DNA of 64,000 bases from CAVONV01 sp963697355 (GCA_963697355.1 CAVONV010000021.1:248001-312000); one strand, 5' to 3'. Shown: positions 16,682-25,870, counted from the stretch's first letter. Translations and numbers: made by a program. The notes: a model not told the origin generated them from the sequence alone.

Positions 16682-17663
16682 TCATGCGGGTGTGAGAAGC
16701 GCCACACAAAACCACTTGTTCTCATCGAATAACAGTCGTTTCGTCTCGAGGCCGCTCTTCCTCGCGATGTTCTCGATGAGCTCGGGTGTGTATTTGTAAG
16801 AGCTCTCTGTGTGGATGGTCTCGTCTGTGCTGAAAGTGAACGACTTCTTGAGCCTGCTCAAAGCGACTTCCTGCGGCCTATCCGACACCAGGTGCATTTC
16901 GATGCGCCCCTTGGTTTCGTTGTAGAAGGCACGGTGCGAGAAGTGTTGAATCTCGAAATCGCCGCCGAGCTCACGGTTGATTCGGGCGAGGATGTTGAGG
17001 TTGAAACGAGCTGTGACCCCCGCTTTGTCATTGTAGGCCGCGTTCAAGACATCGTGGTCTTTCTGCAAATCGAATCCGACCAAGATGGCGTCTTCGCGGT
17101 GCATTCTGTCCCGAACCATACGCAGAAACGACTGTGAGTCGAGCGTTTCGAAGTTGCCGATGCTCGATCCCAAGAACAACACAAGCTTGCGGTCGGGGAC
17201 CTTGTCCTTCTGCGAGATGATCCAATTGGCTCGACCGAGTCCTTTGCCGAACTCGGAAGCGATGGGGATGGTGGCCAAACCTCCGAAATCGGCCTGCAAT
17301 TGTCTCGCGCTCTCGTTGAGTATTTCAGGGGAGATATCGATGGGAAGGTAATGCAATTGATCTCTGTTCTTCCAGAAGGTTCTTGAGGAGAATCGTCGTC
17401 TTGTTGGAGCTCCCACTTCCGAGCTCGACGAGGCAGATGTCGCCCTCCATGGCGCGGCGTATCTCGGCCGCGTGGGTCAGAAGGATATGGGCTTCGGTTC
17501 GGGTGGGATAGTATTCCGGCTGCTCCGTGATCTGCTCGAAGAGCTCGGAACCGGTCTCGTCGTAGAAGTACTTTGCTAACAGGTGCTTAGGTTTCGTCGC
17601 GAGCCCTTCGAGAACGTCGCGGGCAAATTGGTTGTCAAAACCGAATTGTTTCGTTTGAGCCAC
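16682..17663 (-). pseudogene. EgtD-like L-histidine N-alpha-methyltransferase, frameshifted
   Basis: Two overlapping frames together make one DUF2260/EgtD-type protein of about 325 residues. The first (17663 to about 17390) has KYFYDETGSELFEQITEQPE, YYPTRTEAHIL and the SAM motif LVELGSGSSNKT. The second continues with HYLPIDISPEIL, LVLFLGSSIGNFE, VGFDLQKD and YNDKAGVTARFNLNIL, and ends KWFCVALLTPA. The break is near 17375-17395, in CTGGAAGAACAGAGATC, and needs one added base to restore the frame. EgtD makes trimethylhistidine in ergothioneine synthesis; no egtB is nearby. It could be a real null allele or a sequencing error. The start is GTG 17663 with a -10 box directly upstream. Confidence 0.85.
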
Positions 17664-17669
17664 GCGTGC

Positions 17670-17698
17670 ATTATATTATTTGTGTTGAGTGGCTCCAA
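17670..17698 (-). promoter_or_regulatory. promoter giving a leaderless transcript of the EgtD-like gene
   Basis: A perfect TATAAT (17675-17670, minus strand) follows a TTGGAG (17698-17693) by 17 bases. The expected start falls on or next to the GTG at 17663, and no ribosome site exists, so the message should be leaderless. Confidence 0.55.
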
Positions 17699-17720
17699 AA
17701 GGCCCGGGTCTGGGCGGTGT

Positions 17721-17750
17721 TTGCCCCGAGAGCCGGTTTTTTGCTAGACT
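17721..17750 (+). promoter_or_regulatory. promoter giving a nearly leaderless methyltransferase transcript
   Basis: TTGCCC (17721-17726) and TAGACT (17745-17750) are 18 bases apart, predicting a start near 17757, only about four bases before the ATG at 17761, which has no ribosome site. Confidence 0.5.
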
Positions 17751-17760
17751 CCGCCTCCCC

Positions 17761-18534
17761 ATGACTAAAACGACTTCGCTCAAGGACGTTCACGACTACT
17801 GGAACGAGTTCGTCAACGACATCGAGGTGACCGACCTACCCGTCGGCACCCCTGAGTTCTTCGACGCCCTCGAGAAATACCGCTACGACAAGATCGACTA
17901 TCTCAAGGACTATGTAGGTTTTCCCCGCTACAAGGGGAAACAAGTCTTGGAGATCGGCTGCGGTGTCGGCAATGACCTTCTGCAGTTTGCTCGAGCCGGC
18001 GCCCAGGTGAGTGCCGTGGACCTCACCGAGAACGCGGTCGAGTTGGCACAAGCCAACTTGGGTCGGGAAGGCTATCAGGGAGACATTCGGGTCGGCAACG
18101 CCGAGGCTCTGGATTTTCCCGACAGCTCGTTCGATGTCGTCTACTCTCACGGTGTGCTGCACCACACCGTCGACACGGAAAAGTCGATTTCGGAAGTTCA
18201 TCGGGTACTCAGGTTTGGTGGGGAAGCGATTGTCATGCTCTACAATCGCATCTCCTGGTTCAACTTGGTGGCTGTTCTCTCTGGAACCCCCATCGAGCAC
18301 GCCAAGAAGGATGCCCCTATCATCCGCCGCTACTCCGCCGGAGAATGCCGCAAGTTGTTTCATCAATTCCGGGATGTTCAGATTCACGTAGATCGCTTTC
18401 CAAAGCGTACGGTCAAGTTCGACAACCTATTCGGCAAGCTGAATAACTATCTCCTCGTTCCGTTCTTCGAGATCCTTCCCGATTCCATCAAGCGCCCATT
18501 CGGATGGCATATCATGATCCGGGCGACCAAGTAG
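17761..18534 (+). CDS. Class I SAM-dependent methyltransferase
   Basis: The protein has 257 residues. Rossmann motifs are clear: motif I VLEIGCGVGNDLLQFARAGA, motif II acidic VDLTENAVELA, and the Methyltransf_11 elements NAEALDFPDSSFDVVYSHGV and HRVLRFGGEAIVMLYNR. The N-terminal 50 residues (DVHDYWNEFVNDIEVTD) and the long C-terminal part are variable. Small-molecule or lipid methylation is likely, but no substrate is visible. The ATG at 17761 is chosen over an upstream in-frame codon because the family N-terminus begins there and a promoter ends just before it. The next gene overlaps its end by 31 bases. Confidence 0.88.
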   Translation: MTKTTSLKDVHDYWNEFVNDIEVTDLPVGTPEFFDALEKYRYDKIDYLKDYVGFPRYKGKQVLEIGCGVGNDLLQFARAGAQVSAVDLTENAVELAQANLGREGYQGDIRVGNAEALDFPDSSFDVVYSHGVLHHTVDTEKSISEVHRVLRFGGEAIVMLYNRISWFNLVAVLSGTPIEHAKKDAPIIRRYSAGECRKLFHQFRDVQIHVDRFPKRTVKFDNLFGKLNNYLLVPFFEILPDSIKRPFGWHIMIRATK

Positions 18535-20483
18535 CCCGCACCGGGAGATCCTCCTCCTTGGTGCTCGCAGCACTCGCGCTATCCTGTCTTTTGGGGGCGG
18601 GTGCGGCTATCTCGGGTATCGAGGGGTCGTTCGTGTTCGGTGCGGCCCTCCTGGTCTTCATTTTTCCGGGTTTGTGGCTGGCGAGATTTCAGTTCGCGGG
18701 CTGCGAGAGGCTCCTGGTCGGGACGAGCCTCGGCTATCTCGCCTCGAGCCTTGTCGCAAGCGGGCTCTATCGCATACAGATGCTTGCTGTTCCTTCAGTC
18801 GTGGCCGGCGTGCTGTTGCTGAGTCTGGTCTTTTCTCTGGCTGGGCGGCGCGCGGGATCGGAGCCCCCTGATTGCGGACGTCGAGGTTGGCTCGTGGCAA
18901 GCATGCTCATCCCCCTTTTGCTCGTGGTGATTCCGTTTCTGAAGGTGGGTGCGGAAACCATGGAAGGCGTAGCCTACCGCGCTTACTTCAGCGCCGATCT
19001 CATGACTCACCTTTCGGTAGTGGGTGAGCTGCAAAAAGGAGCGTTCCCTCCTGAGAATCCGTTTTACGCCGGCGAGCCGCTCGGTTATTACTGGCTCTTC
19101 TTCCTTTTTCCCTCTTTGGTGGGGAAATGGATCGGTAACCAGGAGGCGCTCCTTCTGACCTATCTGTCCGGCGGTCTGCTGTTCGCTGGTTTGGTATATG
19201 CCGTTGCCCGTAGGCTCGGATTGGGGTCAGGCCGAGCATTTTTAGCCGTCCTTTTTCTTCTGATGGCGGCGAGCTTCGAGGGCTTGGCGATCGTCGCCCG
19301 CTCCATCGGCCGGGGAGAGCCCTTGGGCATCTTCCGGGCCATGAACGTGGATGCCTTCTCTCGGTGGGTTTTGGAGTTGACCTCCATCGACGGGCTTCAC
19401 CGTTCACTCCTCTATACCCCCCAACACCTTTTTTCTTACAGTCTCCTTCTCATCCTCGTTCTTCTCGTCTTGCGTGGTGAACCTCGAGGTGTGGTTTCAT
19501 CCGCGTTAGCGGGTAGCCTCCTAGGGGGTATGGCGGGTACGAGTATCGTGACGGCCATGTTGGCGGGGCCTTGGCTCGTGATCGTTCGTGTGTCTCGAGG
19601 CGGTGACCTGAAGGCGATGGCTCGAGATCTGACCGTGATGGGCACGGTCTCAGCCGCGTGCCTGGCCTGGTTTTTCGGCCTGGGCTTTTTTGGGGACGCA
19701 GGGGCCGCCCTGACGCTGCGTCAGCCGCAGTTGCTCGAGATTCCAGCTCTCATCATCTTCGAATGCGGGCCGCTCGTCTTGCTAGCGGTGGCGTCGTGGA
19801 AATCGAGAGCCGTTCGACCGTTTGCAGTCCTGGGCTCAATGAGTCTTCTTGCGGTTCTCTGCCTCGATATCCGGGGCTATGAAGGCGTGTGGATGGCATG
19901 GCGGGCGGGGAGTGTTCTTCTGATTTGTTTGTTCTTAATGGCAGCGGTGGGAATGCAAAAGTGGAGGCCGGCAGCTTTGGGTGTGCTCATCCTCTTCGGA
20001 TCTTTGACGGCGCTCCTGGATATTTACAACGCACAGGACATCACGAACCAGGAGATGTCTCGAGGGGATTTTCGTTGGACCACGATGATCCGTCGAGATG
20101 AAGTCGCGGCGCTCGAGTGGATCCGCGCCGAAACGCCGCCCGCCGCCGTTGTTCAGTGGGACACGCGGGCGAGGGAAGCAGGTGAGTGGGCGCTCATTCC
20201 TGCGCTTGCCGAAAGGCGCATGGCCGTCGGTTTACCCATCTTCCTGTTGGACCAAAGGAAGTATCGAGTGCGGGAGAGAAGAAAGGTCCGCCCGATATTC
20301 ACGTCCTTCGATCCTGCGGAGGCTCATCGGCTCGCCGTGGAATCGGGAATCGACTACCTCTTCGTGGGGCGTCGCGAGCTCGACGTCCGCGGCGAGAGAC
20401 TTCGTCGTTTGTGGGACGTGCCGAATCGGTTCGAGGTTGCTTTCACGAAAGGTGATGCGACGGTGTTCGCAGTGGTGCACTAG
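18504..20483 (+). CDS. Large multi-pass membrane protein, GT-C-like
   Basis: The protein has 659 residues, with around 14 hydrophobic helices over the first 520 and a soluble C-terminal tail. A periplasmic-loop motif of the form ADLMTHLSVVGELQKGAFPP, then ENPFYAGEPLGYYWLFF, recurs in bacterial GT-C-type and related large sugar-transfer membrane proteins. The soluble end (AALEWIRAETPPAAVVQWDT) resembles the tails of such proteins. The ATG lies inside the methyltransferase gene, giving a 31-base overlap and suggesting translational coupling. Its paralogue-like partner is at 21903-24215. A precise function cannot be assigned. Confidence 0.7.
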   Translation: MAYHDPGDQVARTGRSSSLVLAALALSCLLGAGAAISGIEGSFVFGAALLVFIFPGLWLARFQFAGCERLLVGTSLGYLASSLVASGLYRIQMLAVPSVVAGVLLLSLVFSLAGRRAGSEPPDCGRRGWLVASMLIPLLLVVIPFLKVGAETMEGVAYRAYFSADLMTHLSVVGELQKGAFPPENPFYAGEPLGYYWLFFLFPSLVGKWIGNQEALLLTYLSGGLLFAGLVYAVARRLGLGSGRAFLAVLFLLMAASFEGLAIVARSIGRGEPLGIFRAMNVDAFSRWVLELTSIDGLHRSLLYTPQHLFSYSLLLILVLLVLRGEPRGVVSSALAGSLLGGMAGTSIVTAMLAGPWLVIVRVSRGGDLKAMARDLTVMGTVSAACLAWFFGLGFFGDAGAALTLRQPQLLEIPALIIFECGPLVLLAVASWKSRAVRPFAVLGSMSLLAVLCLDIRGYEGVWMAWRAGSVLLICLFLMAAVGMQKWRPAALGVLILFGSLTALLDIYNAQDITNQEMSRGDFRWTTMIRRDEVAALEWIRAETPPAAVVQWDTRAREAGEWALIPALAERRMAVGLPIFLLDQRKYRVRERRKVRPIFTSFDPAEAHRLAVESGIDYLFVGRRELDVRGERLRRLWDVPNRFEVAFTKGDATVFAVVH

Positions 20484-20522
20484 GTGAGGGGATGGTAAAT
20501 TAACGGACTCCTTCTAAAGACG

Positions 20523-21881
20523 ATGGATGAGCATAGAGATTATTTGGTTGTTGGGGCAGGCGTTGCCGGGCTCACCTTCGCTTGTCTCGTCCTCGATCAG
20601 GGGTGCACTACCACGGTTGTCGAAAGGAACGATTTCGTAGGCGGATTAGCCCGCTCCTTTCGCTACGGGGACTTCATTTTTGATGTGGGCCCAAAGCGGT
20701 TCCACACCGACGACAAAGAAGTATTGGCCTTTCTGATGAAAATCCTCGGGAAGGATCATCTCGTCGTCGATCGATCGAGTGCCGTTCATTTGTTCGGCCG
20801 GTATTTCCCATGGCCGCTCGATCATCGGGCTCTCACCCGGCTCCCTCTGAAAGTCATGGTCTCTTCGGCATTCGATTTGTTGAAAAGAAAACCTCCCGCC
20901 GACGATCGATCCTTCACCGAGTACACGCGCTCGCGGTACGGAGAGACGTTGTACCAATTGTTCTTCAAACCCTATACAGAGAAGTTTCTGCGGATTCCTT
21001 GCGAGGAGGTGCACGTCGATTGGGCAAAGACCGGTATCAATCGTGCCGTCATCGACAAGCGGATCAAGAACGAAACGCTCTTCGACCTCGCCCGCAACGT
21101 GCTGCTGCCTCAGCCGGTAGTGACGAAGTTCATCTATCCGAGCTACGGTGGGTTTGGTGCTTTTGGTGAAAAACTGGCAGAGAAGGCTGTGAGTCAGGGA
21201 GGAGATCTGCGGCTCCAGAACACGGTGATCGCCATACATACTCGAGCGGGACAAATCGAGGAAGTGGAGTTGGCCGACGGCTCGCGGCTCCGTCCATCCC
21301 ATTTGGTCTGGAGTGGCAATTTGATCGCTTTGGCGCAACTGCTGGGACAGGAGCCTCCTCCCATCCGATACTTGTCCACCGTGCTCTACAACATCGAAAT
21401 CCGAGGTGACGTCAAGCAACACCAGCAGTGGATTTACTATGGCAGTCAGGACACCATCATATCTCGGGTGAGCATCACCAATGAGATGGCTTCCTACATG
21501 GCACCGCCTGGGAGAACCGGCCTGTGCGTTGAGGTCACCTGTTTCGAAGGTGATGAGGTATGGCAGAAGCCCGACTCACTAATCGATCAAGTCAAATCGG
21601 ACCTCGTACGCCTGGATCTCGTCGGCTCGAGTGAGGATTTCGACGCCGTTCATGTAGAAAAGGTGCGCGATACCTATCCTATCTACGATCTCGAGTATAA
21701 AGAGAGTTTTGCAGCTGCCGTACGGATGACGAAGCCGCTCAGGAATCTGAAACTTCTCGGCCGTACCGGGGCCTACTGGTACAACAACTCCGATCACTCC
21801 ATGAAGATGTCCCTCGCTATGGCCCGGCACCTGCTGAGTGGTGCACCCATGGCTGAGAAGGAGGCCTTGTTCACGGCCTGA
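20523..21881 (+). CDS. FAD-dependent oxidoreductase, UDP-galactopyranose mutase/protoporphyrinogen oxidase-like
   Basis: The protein has 452 residues with an N-terminal dinucleotide fold (YLVVGAGVAGLTFACLVLDQ, then ERNDFVGGLARSF), then FDVGPKRFHTDDKEVLAFL and FGRYFPWPLDHRALTRLPLK. The end has NLKLLGRTGAYWYNNSDHSM, where the flavin sits in this fold. The order is that of NAD(P)-binding/UGM-like flavoproteins of polysaccharide clusters. It is flanked on both sides by large GT-C-like membrane proteins on the same strand (gaps of 39 and 21 bases), so a sugar-nucleotide or polyprenyl-sugar substrate is likely. True mutase activity is not proven. Confidence 0.82.
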   Translation: MDEHRDYLVVGAGVAGLTFACLVLDQGCTTTVVERNDFVGGLARSFRYGDFIFDVGPKRFHTDDKEVLAFLMKILGKDHLVVDRSSAVHLFGRYFPWPLDHRALTRLPLKVMVSSAFDLLKRKPPADDRSFTEYTRSRYGETLYQLFFKPYTEKFLRIPCEEVHVDWAKTGINRAVIDKRIKNETLFDLARNVLLPQPVVTKFIYPSYGGFGAFGEKLAEKAVSQGGDLRLQNTVIAIHTRAGQIEEVELADGSRLRPSHLVWSGNLIALAQLLGQEPPPIRYLSTVLYNIEIRGDVKQHQQWIYYGSQDTIISRVSITNEMASYMAPPGRTGLCVEVTCFEGDEVWQKPDSLIDQVKSDLVRLDLVGSSEDFDAVHVEKVRDTYPIYDLEYKESFAAAVRMTKPLRNLKLLGRTGAYWYNNSDHSMKMSLAMARHLLSGAPMAEKEALFTA

Positions 21882-21902
21882 CCGCTAGGCAGTTCTAAGG
21901 CA

Positions 21903-24215
21903 ATGCCCGAACTCGTCGCCCGAGCTTTCGTTGCCCTTCTTACCGCACACATTCTTCCCGGTTGGCTCGTCGTTGGAGGCTTGGGCCTCGGTCGGTCGAG
22001 GTTCGAGCGTTGGGTGATGGCAGCCGTCGTCGGCGGGCCGTGCGCGGCCTTCATATACTGGGTCTACTTGCTTTCGGGAGAATCTGTTCTCTACTGGGTC
22101 ATCGTGGGTGCGGTCGACACGTTCTCCCTTGTTGTTTTGTTTCGACACAAACCGACGCCTGGCGAAGTGGGTGTATCGGGCAGAGCGTTTGCCAGTCTTG
22201 CAGCGCTCGTTGTGGTTGTTGGAACGGCTTACTACGCCACGACGGGAACCATGTTTCGCCTCGACGCCGGGGGAGAGCTTGTTATGGATCGGGCTCTTCA
22301 ACGCGACACACTCTTCCATGTTGGCATGGTCCGCTCGTTGCTTGCCTCTTATCCGCCGGAGGTTCTGACCTGTTCCGGTGTCGAGGCCACTTATCACGTG
22401 GTGTACCATCTGCAAGTAGCGGCGTGGTCACACTTCTACGGCGTCGATGTTCTCGATGGTTTGTACCGCGTCGGGATGGAGTGGTCGTTAGGGCTTCTCA
22501 TTCTCTCGGCGTTTCTACTAGGGCGGCGATTCGCTCATAGTGAGGGGGTAGGTCTCCTCGCAGCCGTTTTGGTATTTGCATCGGGCCTGGGAATTCTCTC
22601 CTATTCGTCTCCCAGCGTTGACTGGTGGAGTCTTGCATTCGTAGACGTCACGTTGGTGTCCGTATTCCTAGTCAATCCCCTGCTTCCAGCTCTGCCGTTG
22701 CTATTCGTTGGTTTGCTCTGCCTGAGCGGCTATGTCGAAACAGGTGACAAGGGTAAACTCCTCGGAAGCGCTCTATGTCTTGTTTCTCTGCTTCGGGTCA
22801 AGGTTTTTCTTGGTGTACAGATTGTTGGAGGTATTGCGTTCGCTTCTTTGCCACTCCGGGGGAGCAGTGCAAGACGGCTGCGCATTGCCGCCGTGTTTCT
22901 GAGCCTCTGTGCGATACCGTTTTTGCTACCACTACTCATAGGCACCGAAGGGGGGAACATTGCTATTGGACTGAGGCCGCTCGAGATCGTTCGTTACTCG
23001 ATGGAAAAGCTGGAGTGGAACGAGATGGTTCATGCTCTCGCGGAAGTGGGGCGAGGAAGTGCGGGCCTGGAGGCGATGGGTTGGGCCCTGGTCGCGGCCT
23101 TGGTGTGGGCAGTGGGATATCTCGGCCTCCGTCTCGTGGCGTTGCCGGGATGGCTGCGTGACGTCCGGAACCCTGGGGATCCGCTCCGTAGGTCGATGGC
23201 GTACGCTGTTTTGATTGGTTTTCCGGTGGCGCTTCTTGTTCGTATCGCCCCGGCGGAAGCGACTGGTCTTTCGCGACTGGAAGCTGCCAATGACGTGATT
23301 TGGTTTGCTGCGCAAAGTAGCATTTTGTTGTGGTTCTGGACGGCGGCGGTTCTAGTTGACTTTGGGAAACGTGGCAAATCCTCGAGCCTCCTCGTGGCCG
23401 CGGCGGTAGCAGGCGTCGCTTTGCCTTGCACCATACAACACTTCATTCACAAGTCCTCGCTTGGCAATGATCGTGTGTCCGCGGAAGCGGTCGAGGCGGC
23501 TCGTACTGTCCAAGCGCTTTCTGCCCCGGGCGATGCATGGGTGGATCCTCCAAGCCGTGTTTATCCCTCTCCCATTGCCTACTTGGCGGGACGGCCAGTA
23601 GTTCATGATGGCTACGTGGGCTATGACTACCTGTTCGTGCCCAAGGAAGAGACCGATTTTCGGAGGCATGCAGTTGCACAGTTCTGGCGGACGAAAGACC
23701 CGGCTTTTGCGCGTTGGTTCTTTGCAAGCTATGTCGTTCGGGGCGTTTGGGCGTCGACAGACTCTCCATTGCCCTCGGCAGCGCTCGGTCAAGTGGAGTC
23801 TACCTTCGAAAACTCATCGATTCACCTCTATCGAGTGACTGAGGCCAAGGAAACGCCTGCGGCACTAGAGACGCCGGAACGTCTCCGCCTGGGATTAGTC
23901 GGCGCTCCGTACTTTGGTGAGGGATGGGGACGACCAAGAGGCTCACCAAGGGTCCGTGTGTTGAAACCGGGAAACGCCGTGCTCTACATACCCATCCAGG
24001 AAGGCCGAGAGCTCCTCGTGAAGATGGAAATTGACGCTCCTCATCCGGAAGGTCAGTTCTACTATGGTGGGAAGAACTTGAAGTTGGGGCGAGAGCAGTC
24101 GAGTGTTCGGTTGACCTTCCCTCGTGTCGGTGGAACAGGTCTCCACCGAGTCGAGCTCGAGTGGGTGGGTCCGGCGCCGCTTACGATCGAACGTATCCAA
24201 CTGTCGGTGGATTGA
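21903..24215 (+). CDS. Very large multi-pass membrane protein, GT-C-like
   Basis: The protein has 770 residues, with about 13 hydrophobic helices over residues 5-520 and a long soluble C-terminal domain. A loop with DTLFHVGMVRSLLASYPPE, then YHVVYHLQVAAW, occupies the position of the DLMTHLS loop in the 18504-20483 protein, so both probably share one fold. The tail has a segment of alternating strands (FYYGGKNLKLGREQSSVRLT) that could be a carbohydrate-binding module. Start ATG 21903 has TAAGG upstream. Its operon partners are the UGM-like flavoprotein and the nitroreductase, which begins 10 bases after the stop. Confidence 0.68.
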   Translation: MPELVARAFVALLTAHILPGWLVVGGLGLGRSRFERWVMAAVVGGPCAAFIYWVYLLSGESVLYWVIVGAVDTFSLVVLFRHKPTPGEVGVSGRAFASLAALVVVVGTAYYATTGTMFRLDAGGELVMDRALQRDTLFHVGMVRSLLASYPPEVLTCSGVEATYHVVYHLQVAAWSHFYGVDVLDGLYRVGMEWSLGLLILSAFLLGRRFAHSEGVGLLAAVLVFASGLGILSYSSPSVDWWSLAFVDVTLVSVFLVNPLLPALPLLFVGLLCLSGYVETGDKGKLLGSALCLVSLLRVKVFLGVQIVGGIAFASLPLRGSSARRLRIAAVFLSLCAIPFLLPLLIGTEGGNIAIGLRPLEIVRYSMEKLEWNEMVHALAEVGRGSAGLEAMGWALVAALVWAVGYLGLRLVALPGWLRDVRNPGDPLRRSMAYAVLIGFPVALLVRIAPAEATGLSRLEAANDVIWFAAQSSILLWFWTAAVLVDFGKRGKSSSLLVAAAVAGVALPCTIQHFIHKSSLGNDRVSAEAVEAARTVQALSAPGDAWVDPPSRVYPSPIAYLAGRPVVHDGYVGYDYLFVPKEETDFRRHAVAQFWRTKDPAFARWFFASYVVRGVWASTDSPLPSAALGQVESTFENSSIHLYRVTEAKETPAALETPERLRLGLVGAPYFGEGWGRPRGSPRVRVLKPGNAVLYIPIQEGRELLVKMEIDAPHPEGQFYYGGKNLKLGREQSSVRLTFPRVGGTGLHRVELEWVGPAPLTIERIQLSVD

Positions 24216-24225
24216 AGGTAAAAGG

Positions 24226-24915
24226 ATGACCAAATACAGACACATTCCGTTTCGTTTCGAAAGGTTGCCAACGGAAGAGCAAGTCCGAAGGGCTCGAGAG
24301 TTCTATAGGCTCATGAACCGCCGCCGTACGGTGCGGAGTTTTTCTCCGGCCCCCGTATCCTATGAGCTCATCGAAACGGCGATCCAAACTGCCGGAACTG
24401 CCCCGTCGGGAGCACATCACCAGCCCTGGCGTTTCGTGGTGGTCTCCGATATCGAGATCAAACGTCGGATTCGGGAAGCGGCGGAGCAAGAGGAGCGGGA
24501 AAACTATGAAAGGCGAATGCCCGCGGAGTGGCTCGAAGCCTTGGCGCCGCTGGGTACGGATTGGCACAAAGCCTTTCTTGAAGTGGCGCCGTATCTCATT
24601 GTGGTCTTTCGAATCGACTATAGCCTCAAGGTGGACGATCAAGGGAAGACGATAAAAGCTAAGCACTACTACGTCATGGAGTCGGTCGGCATTGCGACAG
24701 GGATGCTCATCGCAGCTCTTCACAACGCAGGGCTGGCGACGCTGACGCACACGCCGAGCCCGATGAAGTTCCTTCGGGAGATCCTCGGCCGACCGGTCAA
24801 TGAAACACCGGTCGTTTTGATTCCAGTGGGTTATCCTGCCGACGGCGCTACGGTTCCCGATCTCCAGCGAAAGCCTATTGATGAAATCCTCGTTCGAGTC
24901 GGGAGTGAAGGCTAG
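24226..24915 (+). CDS. Nitroreductase-fold flavoprotein, iodotyrosine deiodinase-like
   Basis: The protein has 229 residues and is unusually close to animal iodotyrosine deiodinase. It contains NRRRTVRSFSPAPV, IQTAGTAPSGAHHQPWRFVV, EQEERENYERRM, GTDWHKAFL, KAKHYYVMESVGIATGMLIA, LTHTPSPMKFLREILGRPVNE and the end VLIPVGYPADGATVPDLQRK. Glu 90, Tyr 94 and Lys 115 match, with identical spacing, the human residues (E157, Y161, K182) that clamp the amino acid part of iodotyrosine over the FMN. This suggests a reductive dehalogenase for halotyrosines. ATG 24226 has AAGG seven bases upstream; the open frame to 24124 lies inside the previous gene. Confidence 0.85.
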   Translation: MTKYRHIPFRFERLPTEEQVRRAREFYRLMNRRRTVRSFSPAPVSYELIETAIQTAGTAPSGAHHQPWRFVVVSDIEIKRRIREAAEQEERENYERRMPAEWLEALAPLGTDWHKAFLEVAPYLIVVFRIDYSLKVDDQGKTIKAKHYYVMESVGIATGMLIAALHNAGLATLTHTPSPMKFLREILGRPVNETPVVLIPVGYPADGATVPDLQRKPIDEILVRVGSEG

Positions 24916-25814
24916 TGCTCGTTTGTTTTGAAGAGTTTCTCTCCCGCCAGGATGGGAATGTCGAGATGGTTCTCCTCGGGAGGATAAGGGCAGTTGTATT
25001 GAGAGCTATAGGCGCAATACGGATTGAAGGCGCGGTTGAAATCGAGGATATGCGTCGCTGGCTCGGGACCCTGCTTGAGATAGAGATAGCGCCCCATCGG
25101 ATAGGTTTCTTCCCCATTAGTGGTGTCACGGAAGGGGATGAATAGCTGCTGTGGGGAATCTACCGGAGAGAAGACGCTCAGCTGACGTTCACCTTTGGGA
25201 GTTTCGAAAGAGACTGTGCCTAAGCGCCTGAATGTTTTTTGGAGCCCTTGGGTCGTAGCCATTTCGATGGTCTCTTGCTGAAGCGCGCGTTCGATTTTGA
25301 CCACATAGTGGTATTGGAGGTCGATGTCATAGTAGTTGAGTCCTTCGAATAGCGTCAGCGTTTCCGCGCGAGTGTTGTGAAGCATCACCCGGCCCAATCC
25401 ACCCTGCAAAGAGAAAAAGAGAGTGTAGCCCGCTGCCGCCTCGGGTTCGGTGAGCAGGAGTCTACCGCGGATGTCGGACTTGCCCGGGGTGATGGAGAGT
25501 TCGCGGGTAAAGGGTGTGGCTGGCCCCCAAATGCCTTTCGTCTTGCGCATTGGCAAGGAGAGGAATTTCCCCTCGTCGAATTGAATCTCGGCGATGGGAG
25601 CGCACCCCGCACTTTCTTTCAACTGCACCCGGTCCGCGCACATGTAAACGAGCGCATAGCCCCCTTCTTCAATCATGACCTGATCGGAAGCGGTTAGCGG
25701 TGATGCGTAGTCCGGGCTGCGTAGCTCGTCGTTACGAACCTCGCGCTCATCCTCGATTTCGAATTGAATATCCGGCTGGGTGACCAGCAGCAAGGCAAAT
25801 ATCAGTGCTCTCAT
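24912..25814 (-). CDS. DUF1684 family exported protein
   Basis: The protein has 300 residues with a short N-terminal signal (MRALIFALLLVTQP). The DUF1684 pattern is clear at the C-terminus: FIPFRDTTNGEETYPMGRYL, ILDFNRAFNPYCAYSSQYNC, PYPPEENHLDIPILAGEK. The middle contains GYTLFFSLQGGLGRVML. The family is widespread and its function unknown; the conserved Cys pair and Asn/Asp residues near the end may bind a ligand. It converges on the deiodinase-like gene with a four-base overlap and follows the decarboxylase gene on the same strand. Confidence 0.9.
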   Translation of the reverse strand: MRALIFALLLVTQPDIQFEIEDEREVRNDELRSPDYASPLTASDQVMIEEGGYALVYMCADRVQLKESAGCAPIAEIQFDEGKFLSLPMRKTKGIWGPATPFTRELSITPGKSDIRGRLLLTEPEAAAGYTLFFSLQGGLGRVMLHNTRAETLTLFEGLNYYDIDLQYHYVVKIERALQQETIEMATTQGLQKTFRRLGTVSFETPKGERQLSVFSPVDSPQQLFIPFRDTTNGEETYPMGRYLYLKQGPEPATHILDFNRAFNPYCAYSSQYNCPYPPEENHLDIPILAGEKLFKTNEH

Positions 25815-25870
25815 GAGCGGGGAGTCTAAGTCGCGGCGACGAGTTTTTCAACTTTCGTTTCGTCGGTGCG

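Noticed and set aside
20646..21422. 258-codon minus-strand frame opposite the UGM-like flavoprotein
   Set aside because: Shadow frame caused by codon bias on the real strand.
25377..25697. 106-codon plus-strand frame inside the DUF1684 gene
   Set aside because: Antisense shadow with no ribosome site or recognisable domain.
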